Notes under the pieces: generated by a model
Told to the model about the DNA's origin: nothing
The model's input: only the letters and a program-made list of their open reading frames with translations
The model's database searches: none
Source: Chitinophaga pinensis
GTDB lineage: Bacteria > Bacteroidota > Bacteroidia > Chitinophagales > CAMDFR01
DNA: 64,000 nt
Direction of reading: 5' to 3'
NCBI GenBank assembly: GCA_945897725.1
Contig: CAMDFR010000001.1
Span: 204,665-268,664, forward strand
Position numbers and translations under genes: made by a program
Part shown: piece after piece, positions 54,878 through 64,000 of the stretch
Position numbering within the stretch: position 1 is the first letter of the stretch
Layout: the number at the start of each line of letters is the position of its first letter

Positions 54878-56452
54878 TTAATAGGTCAATGCTACATCAA
54901 TAGCAACTTGTCTCATCGTATTCGATGCTTCCGCTGTAATTTCCTTACCTTTTAATGAAGCTAGTATCTCCGGGAAACGAGTTTCTAATTGGTTTAAATA
55001 TCCTTTCTCAAAATCTCTAATTTTGTTAACAGGTACTTTATTCATCAAATTGTTTACACCCAAGAATAAAATCGCAATTTGTTTTTCTACTGAATACGGT
55101 GAAAACTGCGCTTGTTTCAAGATCTCAACGTTTCTCGCTCCTTTCTCAAGTACTGATTTAGTTGCAGCATCCATATCAGAACCAAACTTCGCAAATGCTT
55201 CCAATTCACGGAACTGTGCTTGATCTAATTTTAGGGTTCCTGCTACTTTTTTCATTGTCTTAATCTGCGCATTACCACCCACACGACTTACTGAAATACC
55301 TACGTTAATCGCAGGTCTAACACCCGAGTTAAATAAATTCGACTCCAAGAAAATTTGTCCATCAGTAATTGAAATTACATTCGTTGGAATATACGCTGAT
55401 ACGTCACCTGCCTGCGTTTCAATGATTGGTAATGCCGTTAATGAACCTCCTCCTTTTACTTTGTTTTTTAATGACTCCGGTAAGTCATTCATTGCAGCAG
55501 CAATCTCTGTATTGGCATTAATCTTTGCTGCTCTTTCTAATAAACGACTATGCAAATAGAACACGTCTCCTGGATATGCTTCACGTCCTGGAGGTCTTCT
55601 AAGTAACAAAGAAACCTCTCTATAGGCTACTGCTTGCTTAGATAAATCGTCATACACAATCAATGCTGCTCTTCCTGTATCTCTAAAAAACTCACCAATC
55701 GCACATCCCGCAAATGGCGCATAATATTGTAATGGTGCTGGATCTGCTGCAGAAGAAAAAACAATTGTAGTATAAGCCATTGCTCCATTATCTTCTAATA
55801 CTTTTGCAACCTGCGCTACTGTTGATGCTTTTTGTCCGCATGCAACATAGATACAATAAACCGGTTCACCTTTTTCGTAAAATTCTTTTTGATTTAAGAT
55901 GGTGTCAATACAAACAGCCGTCTTTCCAGTTTGACGGTCACCAATGACCAACTCTCTTTGTCCACGTCCAATTGGAATCATCGCATCAATTGCTTTAATC
56001 CCTGTTTGTAATGGCTCATTCACTGGCTGGCGATAAATAACACCAGGAGCTTTTCTTTCCAATGGCATTTCGAATAATTCACCTTCAATCGGGCCTTTAC
56101 CATCAATTGGTTCTCCAAGGGTATTTACAACCCTTCCTATCATACTTTCTCCTACATTGATAGAGGCGATTTTCCCTGTACGTCTTACGGTGTCTCCTTC
56201 TTTTACAAGCTCAGAAACCCCCATCAACACGACGCCAACATTGTCTTCTTCAAGATTAAGTACGATACCTCTTAGGCCATTATCGAAAGAAACTAACTCA
56301 CCTGCGCGAGCATTTGTCAATCCGTAAACACGGGCAATACCATCGCCCACTTCTAGAACCGCTCCAGTCTCCTCAAGTTCAGTTGCCGAACTTACATTCG
56401 TTAGTTGCTGTCTTAATATTGCTGATATTTCATCAGGTTTTACCTCTGCCAT
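54878..56452 (-). CDS. atpA: F1Fo ATP synthase alpha subunit
   Basis: A 524-residue non-catalytic nucleotide-binding subunit. Walker A is [10 protein letters not shown] (about 173); the catalytic-site arginine finger lies in the segment [20 protein letters not shown]. The beta-barrel N terminus ([31 protein letters not shown]) is canonical. Length is slightly above the usual 500-510 residues. It lies 50 bases downstream of atpH. Confidence 0.97.
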   Translation of the reverse strand: MAEVKPDEISAILRQQLTNVSSATELEETGAVLEVGDGIARVYGLTNARAGELVSFDNGLRGIVLNLEEDNVGVVLMGVSELVKEGDTVRRTGKIASINVGESMIGRVVNTLGEPIDGKGPIEGELFEMPLERKAPGVIYRQPVNEPLQTGIKAIDAMIPIGRGQRELVIGDRQTGKTAVCIDTILNQKEFYEKGEPVYCIYVACGQKASTVAQVAKVLEDNGAMAYTTIVFSSAADPAPLQYYAPFAGCAIGEFFRDTGRAALIVYDDLSKQAVAYREVSLLLRRPPGREAYPGDVFYLHSRLLERAAKINANTEIAAAMNDLPESLKNKVKGGGSLTALPIIETQAGDVSAYIPTNVISITDGQIFLESNLFNSGVRPAINVGISVSRVGGNAQIKTMKKVAGTLKLDQAQFRELEAFAKFGSDMDAATKSVLEKGARNVEILKQAQFSPYSVEKQIAILFLGVNNLMNKVPVNKIRDFEKGYLNQLETRFPEILASLKGKEITAEASNTMRQVAIDVALTY

Positions 56453-56502
56453 TTTTTATGTTTTTTATGTTAATTATTTATTTGTTCAATCAGATAATCT
56501 AC

Positions 56503-57060
56503 CTAAACTTTGTCTACATAGGATTGATCTAAAAATTGTGTTTTTAAATTTCTTAGTTTTTTATCGATGCTAGCATCGTATAGGTTGTCGCCGTATTGTA
56601 ACTTAAAACCTCCAATTAAAGAGGCATCTACGCTGGTATTAACTTCTAAATTAGTTCCAGGAATTACTTTTTCTAAACTTTCTTTAATTGATTGGATTAC
56701 TACTTCACTTAACTCAGAAGCAGTTGTAATACTAACCTTGCTGATACTTTTTAGAACATTATATTGTTCAATAAAAGATTTTCCAAAGTTAAGCAATTGC
56801 CCTTCTCTACCTTTTTTAACAACCAATTCTATAAATTGCCATGTGATATCCTCTATCTTGTTTTTAAAAATCAATGACATCACATTTATTTTTTTATCAG
56901 CGTGAATCACTGGGCTTTTTAACATTAATGCTAAATCTCTATGTCCAGAAATCGTCTCATCTAACAATAAAACATCTTTGTGAATAGCATCTAATTTCCC
57001 TTGCTCAATAGCAAGCCCTAATATTGACTTTGCGTAGCGTTGTGATAATTTATATGACAT
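56503..57060 (-). CDS. atpH: F1Fo ATP synthase delta subunit
   Basis: A 185-residue peripheral-stalk subunit joining b to the top of F1. N-terminal helices (LSQRYAKSILGLAIEQGKLD) and the C-terminal segment (LEKVIPGTNLEVNTSVDASL, then GGFKLQYGDNLYDASIDKKL) match the OSCP/delta family. The gene starts 3 bases after the atpF stop. Confidence 0.94.
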   Translation of the reverse strand: MSYKLSQRYAKSILGLAIEQGKLDAIHKDVLLLDETISGHRDLALMLKSPVIHADKKINVMSLIFKNKIEDITWQFIELVVKKGREGQLLNFGKSFIEQYNVLKSISKVSITTASELSEVVIQSIKESLEKVIPGTNLEVNTSVDASLIGGFKLQYGDNLYDASIDKKLRNLKTQFLDQSYVDKV

Positions 57061-57063
57061 AGT

Positions 57064-57579
57064 CTAGTTAAGTTTTGCTTCATTCACCAATGCAGATACC
57101 AAAGATTCCTGAGCAGCTTTATCACTTAATTCTTTCCTTAATAATTGTTCAGAAATTTCAATCGCTAATTTTCCAGCCTCATTTTTCAATTGCATAAGTG
57201 CTGCTGTTTTTTCCGTTTGAAAATCTTTGCGAGCATTCTCGATCAAACGACCATACTCTAGCTTTGCCTTTTCACGTGAATCTTCCAATATCTTGATAGA
57301 AAGCTCTTTTGTTTCGGCTAACATTTTGTTTCTTTCTTCTTTTGCTTCTTTCAACAAATCCTCATTTTTTGCTTGCAAAGCAACCATTTCTTCTTTTGCT
57401 TTTTTTGCCGAATCAAGGGCTGTTTGAATAGCATCTTGTCTTTCTGCCAACGAAGCAACGATTGGTTTAAATGCAAATTTGCCAAGCAAAAGTACTAGAA
57501 GACCGAAAATAATAATTGTCCATATTACCAAACCTGGATCCGGCGTAATTAATGGATTCATTAATAATATTGAATGCAT
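57064..57579 (-). CDS. atpF: F1Fo ATP synthase b subunit
   Basis: A 171-residue stator subunit: one N-terminal membrane helix (GLVIWTIIIFGLLVLLLGKF) then a long charged coiled coil (about 35-150). LLTPDPGL-like start and FAFKPIVASLAERQDAIQTA are family hallmarks. I use the ATG at 57579; the internal ATG at 57561 (MNPLITPDPG) is equally plausible, and a TTG at 57603 less so. A 14-bp hairpin separates it from atpE. Confidence 0.95.
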   Translation of the reverse strand: MHSILLMNPLITPDPGLVIWTIIIFGLLVLLLGKFAFKPIVASLAERQDAIQTALDSAKKAKEEMVALQAKNEDLLKEAKEERNKMLAETKELSIKILEDSREKAKLEYGRLIENARKDFQTEKTAALMQLKNEAGKLAIEISEQLLRKELSDKAAQESLVSALVNEAKLN

Positions 57580-57607
57580 GATATCTTGTTTTTTTTTAAT
57601 CAATTAA

Positions 57608-57640
57608 TATTGTCTGTTAGGCAATCCCTAACAGACAATA
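57608..57640. promoter_or_regulatory. Intercistronic hairpin between atpE and atpF
   Basis: A perfect 14-bp stem (57608-57621 with 57627-57640) with a 5-base loop, beginning 15 bases after the atpE stop. No T-run follows on the minus strand, so it is more likely an mRNA-stability or processing element than a full terminator. Confidence 0.7.
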
Positions 57641-57654
57641 GTTGTTTGGATAGA

Positions 57655-57876
<222 letters not shown>

Positions 57877-57880
57877 TTAT

Positions 57881-57896
57881 TGTCTGATATCAGACA
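57881..57896. promoter_or_regulatory. Palindrome between atpB and atpE
   Basis: TGTCTGATATCAGACA is a perfect 16-base palindrome, 17 bases before the atpE start. It shares the sequence TATTGTCTG with the hairpin downstream of atpE. Confidence 0.6.
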
Positions 57897-57915
57897 GGTT
57901 AAAAAAATAAACTAA

Positions 57916-59028
57916 TTAGTGTGCTTCTTCATGGTGATGCTCTGCCATAGCCATTCCTAAGAATACTGAAGTTAACATCGTGAATAAAAAAGCTTGTAAA
58001 AACGCAACCAACAATTCAATTAAGCTAATAAACAAGGTGAAAGGAACTGCAACCGCAGCACCTGCACCACTCATAGGTAGACTCTCTCCAGCGTTGCCAA
58101 ATACAAAGATCAAACTCACCAAACTCAATACAATAATATGTCCCGCTGTTATATTAGCAAAAAGTCGCATCATAAGTGCAAACGGTTTACTAATAACACC
58201 AATGATCTCAATAGGAGCCAAAATCATTCTTACAGGAATTGGAACACCTGGCATCCAAAAAACATGCTGCCAATAGTCTTTGTTCCCATTTACATTAATT
58301 ATTATCAGTGTAAACAAAGCTAACACCATCGTCACCGCTATGTTGCCCGTAACATTTGCACCACCTGGAAAAAACGGTATTAAGCCCATTAGATTATTAA
58401 ATAAAATAAAGAAGAAAAGGGTCAAAAGATAAGGTAAGAATTTATGCGCATGCTTACCCAAATTTGGCTCCACCACTTCATCCTTCATAAAAATCACAAT
58501 GGGTTCCATCAAGTTTTGTATGCCTTTAGGAGCTTTACCTGCATTAGCTTTACATGATTTAGCAACTGTTAAAAACACAAACAATAATAAAAATGCACTT
58601 ACCATCATTGCAAATACATTTTTTGTAATAGAAAGATCTAATAAATGATGACCTTCGCCAGAAACGATTCTGCCCTCCTTCATGACATACCCCTCGATTG
58701 TGTTTTCTATGGAAGAGTGGTGATCAATTTGATTTTCAGAAACCTCATGTTCTTCTATTACTGGATAATTTGAAGACATCCCAAACTCCCAAGTTTTAGC
58801 AGTTAAATCATAAATGATAACTGGCAAAGGAATATGCAAGTGGCCCATTACGTGCCAGTCGTTCGCATCTGCAATATGTTCTAAAATAGCTGGTGTTGGA
58901 TTGTATTTTTTTTCTGCAACCTCTTTTTTTTCTGCTTGAGAAAATGAAGAGAGTGTACTAATAAAAACAAGAATAAACAGTAACGAAAATCTTATCAGAC
59001 GAGAATTAATATGTATTTTTGGCTGCAC
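57916..59028 (-). CDS. atpB: F1Fo ATP synthase a subunit with N-terminal extension
   Basis: A 370-residue Fo stator subunit. The C-terminal 230 residues hold the conserved helices, including the half-channel motif MMRLFANITAGHIIVLSLVS with the essential Arg. A signal peptide-like start and about 110 extra periplasmic residues (His-rich, IDHHSSIENTIEGYV) precede the first helix; this extension is usual in Bacteroidota. The C terminus is His-rich (MAEHHHEEAH). It is the first gene of the operon atpB-E-F-H-A-G. Confidence 0.95.
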   Translation of the reverse strand: MQPKIHINSRLIRFSLLFILVFISTLSSFSQAEKKEVAEKKYNPTPAILEHIADANDWHVMGHLHIPLPVIIYDLTAKTWEFGMSSNYPVIEEHEVSENQIDHHSSIENTIEGYVMKEGRIVSGEGHHLLDLSITKNVFAMMVSAFLLLFVFLTVAKSCKANAGKAPKGIQNLMEPIVIFMKDEVVEPNLGKHAHKFLPYLLTLFFFILFNNLMGLIPFFPGGANVTGNIAVTMVLALFTLIIINVNGNKDYWQHVFWMPGVPIPVRMILAPIEIIGVISKPFALMMRLFANITAGHIIVLSLVSLIFVFGNAGESLPMSGAGAAVAVPFTLFISLIELLVAFLQAFLFTMLTSVFLGMAMAEHHHEEAH

Positions 59029-59050
59029 GGTTCTTTTGTATTTTCGGGTG

Positions 59051-59058
59051 CAAAGGTA
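59051..59058 (-). promoter_or_regulatory. Putative -7 element (TACCTTTG) of the atp operon
   Basis: The plus strand reads GGTGCAAAGGTA, so the minus strand reads TACCTTTGCACC, 23 bases before the atpB start. The same 12 bases form the uvrA -7 region. A TTG at the right spacing is not obvious. Confidence 0.5.
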
Positions 59059-59162
59059 CTAATTACATCTTGAATAAAAAGAAAATATTCAACTTTTTTT
59101 TGAATGGTTTTTATATTTTCAACAATTGCAGCCTTAAGCTTATGAGGCTTGTCTATAAATGC

Positions 59163-60068
59163 TTAATCCTTCACTCGATTCATTAAAACAACGCCCAATA
59201 GAATTAGGCCTAATCCCAAATATTCATGCCACCCTATATTCTCTTTGTCTATAATTCCAAGCACAATAGCAACAACCGGCATTAGATAGGTGACGGATGC
59301 TGCAAACATGATATGCGCTCTCTGAATCAAAATATTAAACAAACTCATTGCAACGGCGGTCCCAAAAACACCTAGTAGCAATGCATAAGGCAATGCTTCT
59401 TTTGCTAATGGAACGGTTTTTAATTGATGGGGAACTTCAGCAATAAAAAACAAAGGAATAGAAGGAATCAACAACATAAAGTACATCATCGCTGTAAGTG
59501 GCAAACTAGGAATGCCCATAAGATGCTTTTTTAAGACATTTGAACTCAAGCCATACATAAATGGGACAGCCAATGCAATACATAAGAAGAAAATATCAGC
59601 TTTTAACTCGTTTTGGGGCTTAAACAAAATCAAACTTACTGCCCCTACCAAACCCACCAACACCCCCATCAGTTTCATCTTTTTATTAGGAAGCCTAAAG
59701 AATAAAACACCTATAAGATACGTGCAAAGAGGGGTAAGTGAATTGATTATTCCAGTAATAGAGCTACTAATGTGCGTTTGGGCTAACGGATACAAGTAAA
59801 TTGGTATTCCGCTTCCAATGATTGAGCAAATAAACACATAAATATATTTATTGATTGGGACTTTTTTAAACGCCAAATAAAGAAAGGGTAGCAGTGTAAT
59901 ACCCCCCGCTAACATTCTTAAATCAGCTACTTGTATTGGCTTAAACCCTAAAAGTGCATGTTTTATTAAAAAGTATGAAAAGCCCCAAATAATAGCGCAC
60001 ACAACCAACAAAGCCCAATTGATTGCTTTGTCTCTATTTGAGTTTAAAGTCAAACGTTCTATGCTCAT
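59163..60068 (-). CDS. EamA/DMT superfamily transporter
   Basis: A 301-residue protein with ten membrane helices in two EamA halves. The first half has LLVVCAIIWGFSYFLIKHAL and GFKPIQVADLRMLAGGI; the second ends GVFGTAVAMSLFNILIQRAH and VTYLMPVVAIVLGI. DMT carriers export or import small metabolites such as amino acids or nucleosides; the substrate is not predictable. It begins one base after the obg stop on the same strand, so the two may share a transcript. Confidence 0.9.
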   Translation of the reverse strand: MSIERLTLNSNRDKAINWALLVVCAIIWGFSYFLIKHALLGFKPIQVADLRMLAGGITLLPFLYLAFKKVPINKYIYVFICSIIGSGIPIYLYPLAQTHISSSITGIINSLTPLCTYLIGVLFFRLPNKKMKLMGVLVGLVGAVSLILFKPQNELKADIFFLCIALAVPFMYGLSSNVLKKHLMGIPSLPLTAMMYFMLLIPSIPLFFIAEVPHQLKTVPLAKEALPYALLLGVFGTAVAMSLFNILIQRAHIMFAASVTYLMPVVAIVLGIIDKENIGWHEYLGLGLILLGVVLMNRVKD

Positions 60069-61064
60069 CTATTTGTTCATCCTTTTCCAAAGTACGTCTT
60101 TGAGATCCGGAAGATTGTAACCACTTACAGCAGAAATAAACACAATATCTATATTTTTTGGTAAGGTTTTTTTCATTAATTTCATTAACTCATCGTCTAG
60201 CATATCGCTTTTTGAGATGGCCAACACTCTTTCCTTCGTTAAAAGTTCTGGATTATACATCTTTAATTCATTTAGCAAAATATCATAATCCTTTTTTATA
60301 TCATTGCTATCTGCTGGAATTAAGAATAAGAGAATTGAATTTCGTTCAATATGTCGCAAGAATCGATATCCAAGCCCTTTCCCAAGATGAGCACCTTCAA
60401 TAATCCCAGGAATATCGGCCATAATAAAAGATTTCGTGTCATAATAGGATACGATTCCCAAATTAGGTGTTAAAGTGGTAAAGGGATAGTCGCCAATTTC
60501 CGGTCTAGCTGCAGAAAGCGATGCTAACAAAGTGCTTTTCCCCGCATTAGGAAACCCAACTAGTCCTACATCTGCCAACACTTTTAATTCCAATACTATT
60601 GTTTTTTCTTCACCCTCTGTACCGGGTTGAGCATAGGTTGGAGCTTGATTTGTTGCTGTTTTGAACTGATGATTTCCTTGCCCCCCCATTCCACCACGCA
60701 TTAATACTCTTTCCTCCTTGTCTGAAGTAATTTCAAATAAGATTTCATTAGTTTCTACGTCTCGAGCAACGGTTCCTAAAGGTACTTGCAATAAAATATC
60801 TTTACCACTTTTTCCTGTACGCAAACCTCCTTCTCCACCCTTGCCTTCATCTGATTTAACGTGCTTTTTATATTTTAGGTGCAGGAGTGTCCATAACTGC
60901 GCATTACCTTGTAAAATAATATGTCCTCCTCTTCCTCCGTCACCGCCATCAGGTCCACCCAATGGAACATATTTCTCTCTTCTGAAATGACTGCTGCCAG
61001 CACCACCTTTTCCGGTTTTACAATATATTTTGACGTAATCGACAAAATTTTGATTTTCTGCCAT
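60069..61064 (-). CDS. obg: Obg/CgtA GTPase
   Basis: A 331-residue essential GTPase that binds the 50S subunit and links ribosome assembly to the stringent response. The glycine-rich Obg fold is present ([18 protein letters not shown]). The G1 loop is GFPNAGKST (170-178), with G3 DIPG in [11 protein letters not shown] and G4 in ISKSDML. The optional C-terminal OCT domain is absent, which is common. It lies 53 bases downstream of adk on the same strand. Confidence 0.96.
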   Translation of the reverse strand: MAENQNFVDYVKIYCKTGKGGAGSSHFRREKYVPLGGPDGGDGGRGGHIILQGNAQLWTLLHLKYKKHVKSDEGKGGEGGLRTGKSGKDILLQVPLGTVARDVETNEILFEITSDKEERVLMRGGMGGQGNHQFKTATNQAPTYAQPGTEGEEKTIVLELKVLADVGLVGFPNAGKSTLLASLSAARPEIGDYPFTTLTPNLGIVSYYDTKSFIMADIPGIIEGAHLGKGLGYRFLRHIERNSILLFLIPADSNDIKKDYDILLNELKMYNPELLTKERVLAISKSDMLDDELMKLMKKTLPKNIDIVFISAVSGYNLPDLKDVLWKRMNK

Positions 61065-61117
61065 TGTATAGAGAACAGTATTTTGTGTTGTGTGATTAAA
61101 TATTGTAAAATTGATAG

Positions 61118-61687
61118 TTAAATACCATCGATAATTTCACAAATTGAAATATTGATGTCGCTAATTTCGCCTATGCCATCAATTTTAGAAACTTTATCCT
61201 GAGAAGTATAATAAGGAATTACATGAATTGTTTTATTAAAATACTCCTCCAGTCGCTTTAATAATTTTACTGCGTCATCATCGGGCCTTCCACTTATTTT
61301 TTCTCGAGCAGATATTCTCGATTTTATCTCTTCTTCAGAAACATTTAACTGAATAACTGCGTCTATTTTTTCCCCTTTTGCCTCTAAAAAGGTATCCAAA
61401 GCTTGGGCTTGTGGAACGGTACGAGGGAAACCGTCAAAAATAAAGCCTCTCACTTGAGGGTTGTTTCTCACCTCCTCCTCCAGCATCTCGATAGTGATGG
61501 AGTCTGGCACTAATTCACCACTATCCATTATTTCCTTAACCCTTAATCCCAGCCCAGTATTGTTTTTTGTATGCATACGAAACATATCACCTGTTGAAAT
61601 ATGCAACAAATTATATTTCTCTTTTAATAGTAAGGCCTGAGTCCCTTTTCCACTTCCTGGAGGACCAAATAGTATTAAATTTAGCAT
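61118..61687 (-). CDS. adk: Adenylate kinase
   Basis: A 189-residue enzyme that interconverts ATP, ADP and AMP. The P-loop is GPPGSGKG (8-15). AMP-binding segment is [38 protein letters not shown] and a short LID without zinc cysteines follow, so it is the short form. A -7 element (CAAAGTTA on the plus strand, 61713-61720) lies 26 bases upstream. Confidence 0.96.
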   Translation of the reverse strand: MLNLILFGPPGSGKGTQALLLKEKYNLLHISTGDMFRMHTKNNTGLGLRVKEIMDSGELVPDSITIEMLEEEVRNNPQVRGFIFDGFPRTVPQAQALDTFLEAKGEKIDAVIQLNVSEEEIKSRISAREKISGRPDDDAVKLLKRLEEYFNKTIHVIPYYTSQDKVSKIDGIGEISDINISICEIIDGI

Positions 61688-61712
61688 AGTTTAATTAATC
61701 TATAACGTGATG

Positions 61713-61720
61713 CAAAGTTA
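61713..61720 (-). promoter_or_regulatory. Putative -7 element (TAACTTTG) of adk
   Basis: The plus strand reads CAAAGTTA followed by CG; the minus-strand TAACTTTGCA matches TAnnTTTG. It is 26 bases before the adk start. No clear -33 element. Confidence 0.45.
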
Positions 61721-61814
61721 CGTGGTTTTTGTTTGTTAAAATAAATTTATTTTTCAAACAAGAGTTTAGCCCCAAAACTACAACCTATTCAAATTATAAA
61801 TCTCCAAAGAGGCA

Positions 61815-62600
61815 TTAAAAGAGGCATTTGCCTCCATTTATTTTTAACCATTTCTCTGCCTTCTCATAATCAGGCGTAATACTAGCAACGTGATTCCAAA
61901 ATCGTTCTGAATGATCCATATGTACTAAGTGGGTAAGCTCGTGAATAAAGACATAATCTATAACATACTCTGGCGCAAACAAAAGTCTAGTTGAGATATT
62001 GATATTGCTCCGAACGGAACAACTTCCCCAATTCGATGTGTTGTTTTTTAGTGTCACCTTCGTAATTTTTTTTTGAAAAAAAGATGTATTTAGTTCCAAT
62101 ATTCTGCGATGCACTTTCGGCTGAAAGTAGCTAGCCATAATTTTTGCTACGAGTTTTGATGCGACCTTATTTCGTCTTTCTGGTTTGGATAGTTCAGGAA
62201 ATATTAAGACTAATTCTCCTTCTCTAACTTTTACTGTTGCAAACTTGGATGTATCTGTAAGTATTTTTATTAAGAACGTTTCACCATACAAATGAAACAG
62301 CTCGCCCTCAACATATTTATTTGTGTGATTATATTGCGTAATTAATTCTGGATGTTTATATATCTTATTTTTTACCCAGTCGATGAAGGCCTTTGTCTGC
62401 TCTTGCTTCTGGGCATTGGTTAAGGCTTGATGCAGCCTGATAACCACCCCTTTTTTAGTGAATGAAACCCTACTTCCTCTTCGTTGTTCAATCAAAATGG
62501 ACACCTTCACTTGATGCTCACCAACCTCTAGAATAAATTCTGAAAGATTATCCTTATTACTGGGTGTTATCTGCTCGTAAGTGAACATTTCCATCCACAA
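61815..62600 (-). CDS. YgjP/SprT-like zinc metallopeptidase family protein (DUF45)
   Basis: A 261-residue cytosolic protein. The catalytic motif HELTHLVHMDHSERFW gives HExxH plus a third His, a zinc metallopeptidase pattern. Upstream, TKVTLKNNTSNWGSCSVRSN is the conserved WGSC segment of the DUF45/YgjP family. The N-terminal third is a variable helical region. Physiological targets of the family are unknown. Three in-frame ATGs (62600, 62594, 62588 region) make the start uncertain by a few residues. Confidence 0.88.
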   Translation of the reverse strand: MWMEMFTYEQITPSNKDNLSEFILEVGEHQVKVSILIEQRRGSRVSFTKKGVVIRLHQALTNAQKQEQTKAFIDWVKNKIYKHPELITQYNHTNKYVEGELFHLYGETFLIKILTDTSKFATVKVREGELVLIFPELSKPERRNKVASKLVAKIMASYFQPKVHRRILELNTSFFQKKITKVTLKNNTSNWGSCSVRSNINISTRLLFAPEYVIDYVFIHELTHLVHMDHSERFWNHVASITPDYEKAEKWLKINGGKCLF

Positions 62601-62710
62601 ATTTATTCTTTTTATGAACTTAGCTCATATCTTTTACAAAAGTTTCCAATCATCTTGAATTAATTTGATGATTATCATGTTAAATAACTTTAAAGACATT
62701 AAATCATTTT

Positions 62711-62744
62711 TTTGACTAAAAATAAAAAAATGAATGTAGGTTTG
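62711..62744 (+). promoter_or_regulatory. clpP promoter (TTTG-N22-TAGGTTTG)
   Basis: A -33 TTTG (62711-62714) and a -7 TAGGTTTG (62737-62744) with 22 bases between, near the upper end of the usual range. The start codon lies about 30 bases further. Confidence 0.5.
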
Positions 62745-62773
62745 TTCTCTATATTAACAAAATCACAAACATC

Positions 62774-63376
62774 ATGATACACCATCCAACTATGACTGAA
62801 ATGCCCAATCCAGAAGAAATCGCAGAGAAAATGGGGCTCGGTAATAAATTTGAACAGAAACTCATCGAACAAAGAAAAGTTTTCCTTTGGGGTGCGGTAA
62901 CTGACGAGTCTGCTAAAAAAGTAGTAGATAGAATTATGTATCTTGAAACCTTGGATCCAGGTAAAGAAATAAATTTTTATATCAACAGTCCCGGTGGTGT
63001 GGTAACTTCAGGCATGGTGGTCTATGATGCCATTAAGCTTATTTCTTCTCCCGTAAACACAATATGTATGGGTTTGGCCGCTTCCATGGGTTCTATCTTG
63101 CTTTCGGTAGGCACAAAAGGTAAAAGACAAATTTGGCCAAATGGAAGGGTAATGATTCATCAACCAAGTTTGGGTGGTGCGTACGGACAAGCTAGTGATC
63201 TTGAAATCACTGCCAATGAAATTCAAAAGACGAAAGAAATGGGTTGTAGAATTCTATCAGAAAACTGTGGCCAATCTTATGACAAAGTGATGTCTGATAT
63301 GGAACGCGACTATTGGATGAGTGCAGAAGAAGCAGTCAAATATGGCATTGTTGATGCTATCGCAAATAAGTTTTAA
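62774..63376 (+). CDS. clpP: ATP-dependent Clp protease proteolytic subunit
   Basis: A 200-residue serine peptidase that forms two stacked heptamers and degrades proteins fed in by ClpX or ClpA/C. The catalytic triad is Ser104 (GLAASMGS), His129 (MIHQPS) and Asp179 (ERDYWMSA). SPGGVVTSGMVVYDAI forms the oxyanion region. No clpX gene follows within the window, although trigger factor-clpP-clpX clustering is common. The ATG at 62774 is used; the region before PNPEEIAEKM is lineage-specific. Confidence 0.93.
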   Translation: MIHHPTMTEMPNPEEIAEKMGLGNKFEQKLIEQRKVFLWGAVTDESAKKVVDRIMYLETLDPGKEINFYINSPGGVVTSGMVVYDAIKLISSPVNTICMGLAASMGSILLSVGTKGKRQIWPNGRVMIHQPSLGGAYGQASDLEITANEIQKTKEMGCRILSENCGQSYDKVMSDMERDYWMSAEEAVKYGIVDAIANKF

Positions 63377-63417
63377 GTTAAGAATCGATTAGGTTTTGAT
63401 TGTAAAAATTAAAAAGT

Positions 63418-63822
63418 ATGAGCACAAACGACGAAAATGTTGAAGTTGCAAAATTGCAACAAGAAATTACCAAATACATAGGTTTAAATCCAGACCATAT
63501 CATCTTTGATTTCTCTGAAAAAGACAACATTAACAAACTTTCATTAATTACCGTAAATCCAAAACACGAGCAAAGTTTTTTGTATCATACAACGAAAGGA
63601 ATTGACAAAATTGATGCCTTAAAAAAAATGAAAGAATATATTTTAGAATATCGTAAAAACGAAAATTCATATACATTACAGTGGATACAACAAGGTGCGG
63701 AAGAACTAAACACCTCATACTTTAGGGCCGACAGCATGTACGAGGCATTAGATAAATTTTACTTTGGTAGAGATATGGCCTCTTATAAAATTTTTAGTAT
63801 TTATCTTAATCCTATTTCTTAA
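63418..63822 (+). CDS. Conserved small cytosolic protein, unknown
   Basis: A 134-residue soluble protein (VEVAKLQQEITKYIGLNPDH, then FRADSMYEALDKFYFGRDMA). Helical, charged and without cysteine motifs or membrane segments. I recall similar proteins in Bacteroidota but no function. It lies 41 bases after clpP on the same strand and could be co-transcribed. The remaining 63823-64000 bases show no gene. Confidence 0.65.
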   Translation: MSTNDENVEVAKLQQEITKYIGLNPDHIIFDFSEKDNINKLSLITVNPKHEQSFLYHTTKGIDKIDALKKMKEYILEYRKNENSYTLQWIQQGAEELNTSYFRADSMYEALDKFYFGRDMASYKIFSIYLNPIS

Positions 63823-64000
63823 ATTTCTTGCCTACAGAAGTTTCTATTTTCATTTTATCATTTATAGGAAAAGGCTTAATCAACATCCTTGTGAGCCATT
63901 AGCAATCTCAATTCCTGTTTTTCTACTCCAAATTATTATCCTCATCTACATAACCTGAATCATAGTCAACAATTTTTAATGGTTATAAAACATAAGCCGA

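Overview
The window is AT-rich chromosomal DNA from a member of the Bacteroidota. The evidence is a dense set of lineage markers: type IX secretion (T9SS) parts and cargo (two PorP/SprF proteins, a PorZ-like propeller, SprB-repeat and gliding-motility-type C-terminal domains), a SusC/SusD pair, Bacteroidota-type -7 promoter elements (TAnnTTTG) and no clear reliance on Shine-Dalgarno sites. I cannot fix the order; a Saprospiria/Chitinophagia/Cytophagia-like gliding heterotroph is my best guess. No rRNA, tRNA, CRISPR array, insertion sequence or phage gene was seen.

Layout. 1-8.4 kb (minus strand): a structured intergenic element at the left edge, a 1684-residue SprB-repeat adhesin, its PorP/SprF partner, a DUF6089-type outer-membrane barrel and an N-terminal half-transketolase without its C-terminal partner. 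8.5-13.9 kb (plus): SusC, SusD and an Ig-like lipoprotein, closed by a strong terminator. 14-18.3 kb: a PorZ-like T9SS protein, a second structured element and a soluble TPR histidine kinase. 18.3-27 kb: a possible gene relic, an MFS exporter, RidA, a three-gene overlapping operon (inactive-looking hydroxyacyl-CoA dehydrogenase homologue, deacetylase-like protein, acyltransferase-like protein), two membrane proteins, a CxxCH protein, YaaA and Asd. 27-34 kb: a lamin-tail-domain secreted protein, an ECF-like sigma factor with a small companion, a shortened SSS-family transporter and a Bacteroidota-specific unknown.

34-39 kb looks accessory: a MORN/FISUMP fusion protein, a 750-base gene-poor stretch with hairpins, then a tight three-gene set (45-residue ORF, TerB-like/zinc-ribbon/TM protein, SPFH-GYF protein). 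This set is the best candidate for a poorly described system. 39-44 kb: uvrA, an OmpA-like protein, a tiny lipoprotein and a glycosyltransferase. 45-51.6 kb (minus): a second secretion module of SBBP/PKD cargo, PorP/SprF and OmpA/PD40 protein.

51.7-64 kb is mostly housekeeping: scpB, a MarR regulator, yceI with palindromic candidate operators, the F1Fo ATP synthase operon atpB-E-F-H-A-G (beta and epsilon genes absent), an EamA transporter, obg, adk, a YgjP-type metalloprotease, clpP and a small conserved unknown. The dominant theme is surface protein export: two cargo/SprF pairs, one PorZ-like factor and several other proteins with T9SS-like tails lie within 52 kb.
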